Assembly: GCA_017549815.1 (NCBI GenBank)
Contig: JAFYNH010000069.1
Coordinates: 1 to 42,375, forward strand
Length of the DNA: 42,375 bases
Direction of reading: 5' to 3'
Origin: Selenomonadaceae bacterium
GTDB lineage: Bacteria; Bacillota; Negativicutes; Selenomonadales; Selenomonadaceae
Below, piece by piece: positions 42,160 to 42,375 of the stretch (positions within the stretch are counted from its first letter, which is position 1; each line of letters starts with the position of its first letter). The notes under the pieces were generated by a model. The model did no database searches. It was not told the origin of the DNA and was given only the letters and a program-made list of their open reading frames with translations. Both the position numbers and the translations under genes were made by a program.

Positions 42160-42375
42160 AAAAATAGTGTAAAACGAATCAACGGTTGAAACGTGGAGGC
42201 ATTAAACTCGCAAATACTACGAAAGGACGGTACGAATAAGTAAAAGTAAGCTGAAGCCGAAAGGTGACAGTGTAGTGGTTGTTTGGCACAGCCTGTGAGA
42301 ATAAGGGCGCACGCTAGCGAATAAGGACTAGCCTCTACAGAGTTCAAACTTCTCATGAATCCCCTGCCTTTAGGC
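42160..42375 (+). mobile_element. Partial IS200/IS605-type right end with possible guide-RNA-like segment
   Basis: The last 19 bases, GAATCCCCTGCCTTTAGGC, match the conserved right-end hairpin of tnpB-carrying IS200/IS605 elements, whose other arm would lie beyond the window. About 130 bases upstream carry several short stems (CACAGCCTGTG; CGCACGCTAGCG), as expected for the right-end RNA (reRNA/omegaRNA) that overlaps the tnpB 3' end. No tnpB is present; only a frame of about 22 codons (from TGT at about 42169 to TAA at about 42237) could be a decayed tail. It is either a remnant or a non-autonomous copy. Confidence 0.5.

Larger units (their letters stand above)
41996..42375. other. Gene-free region after the nine-gene operon
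   Basis: It contains the operon terminator (42010-42041), one heptad repeat (42063-42130) and, up to the window edge, a sequence resembling the right end of an IS200/IS605-type element. No credible intact gene is seen. Confidence 0.65.

Noticed and set aside
42160-42375. Group II intron 5' end
   Set aside because: No GUGYG-type 5' end, no domain V and no reverse transcriptase; the final hairpin sequence fits an IS200/IS605 right end better.

Overview
The window looks like a chromosomal segment of an anaerobic Negativicutes-type Firmicute (Selenomonadales-like; this is an inference). The evidence is Firmicutes-style gene order (rimP-nusA-rnpM-infB; rplU-prp-rpmA, with L27 carrying the N-terminal extension that Prp removes), long-form HPF, FloA/NfeD and a superoxide reductase. 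These sit together with features of diderms: a type I secretion system of RTX type, an RTX-repeat protein and an LpxD-like acyltransferase domain. There is no rRNA and one tRNA (Leu-CAA).

Layout. 1-5150, minus strand: rimP, nusA, rnpM and infB behind a clear promoter. 5198-6192, plus strand: hpf and rpsU. 6284-12089: ABC transporter, HlyD-type adaptor and a second ABC transporter, the order known from the atypical MARTX secretion systems. 12180-15123: two glycosyltransferases, one with an N-terminal methyltransferase-like domain. 15230-18018: NfeD, FloA and an RTX-repeat protein whose 5' end appears to be missing. 18115-21224: pyrB, pyrC and two small proteins. 21285-23496, minus strand: tRNA-Leu, rpmA, a tandemly duplicated Prp, rplU and a superoxide reductase. 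23521-29343, minus strand: a complete type I restriction-modification system. 29395-31129: bioY and, divergently, ispG.

31232-41995 is the most unusual region: nine tightly packed plus-strand genes that read as one operon and end at a terminator. They encode a HerA/DUF87-type ATPase with a Ser/His/Asn-rich insert, two unrecognised small proteins, a dynamin-like GTPase with an N-terminal zinc ribbon, two proteins that begin with Cys-rich pentapeptide repeats of the form [ND]-C-[CSG]-V-G (one fused to an LpxD-like left-handed beta-helix), a radical SAM/SPASM maturase, and two coiled-coil proteins (one with ten 25-residue repeats). I read this as a candidate undescribed system in which the radical SAM enzyme modifies the Cys-rich N-terminal arms, and the ATPase, GTPase and coiled-coil proteins form the rest of the machine. 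Its function is unknown. A type I RM system lies nearby and a partial IS200/IS605-type end lies just after it.

A second genome-scale signature is a set of about ten intergenic elements built from 7-bp-periodic repeats. Most have arms in opposite orientation that can fold into long hairpins. They abut or even supply the stop codons of neighbouring genes. They lie in 1-23128 and again at 42063-42130, and none was seen between 23129 and 42000.
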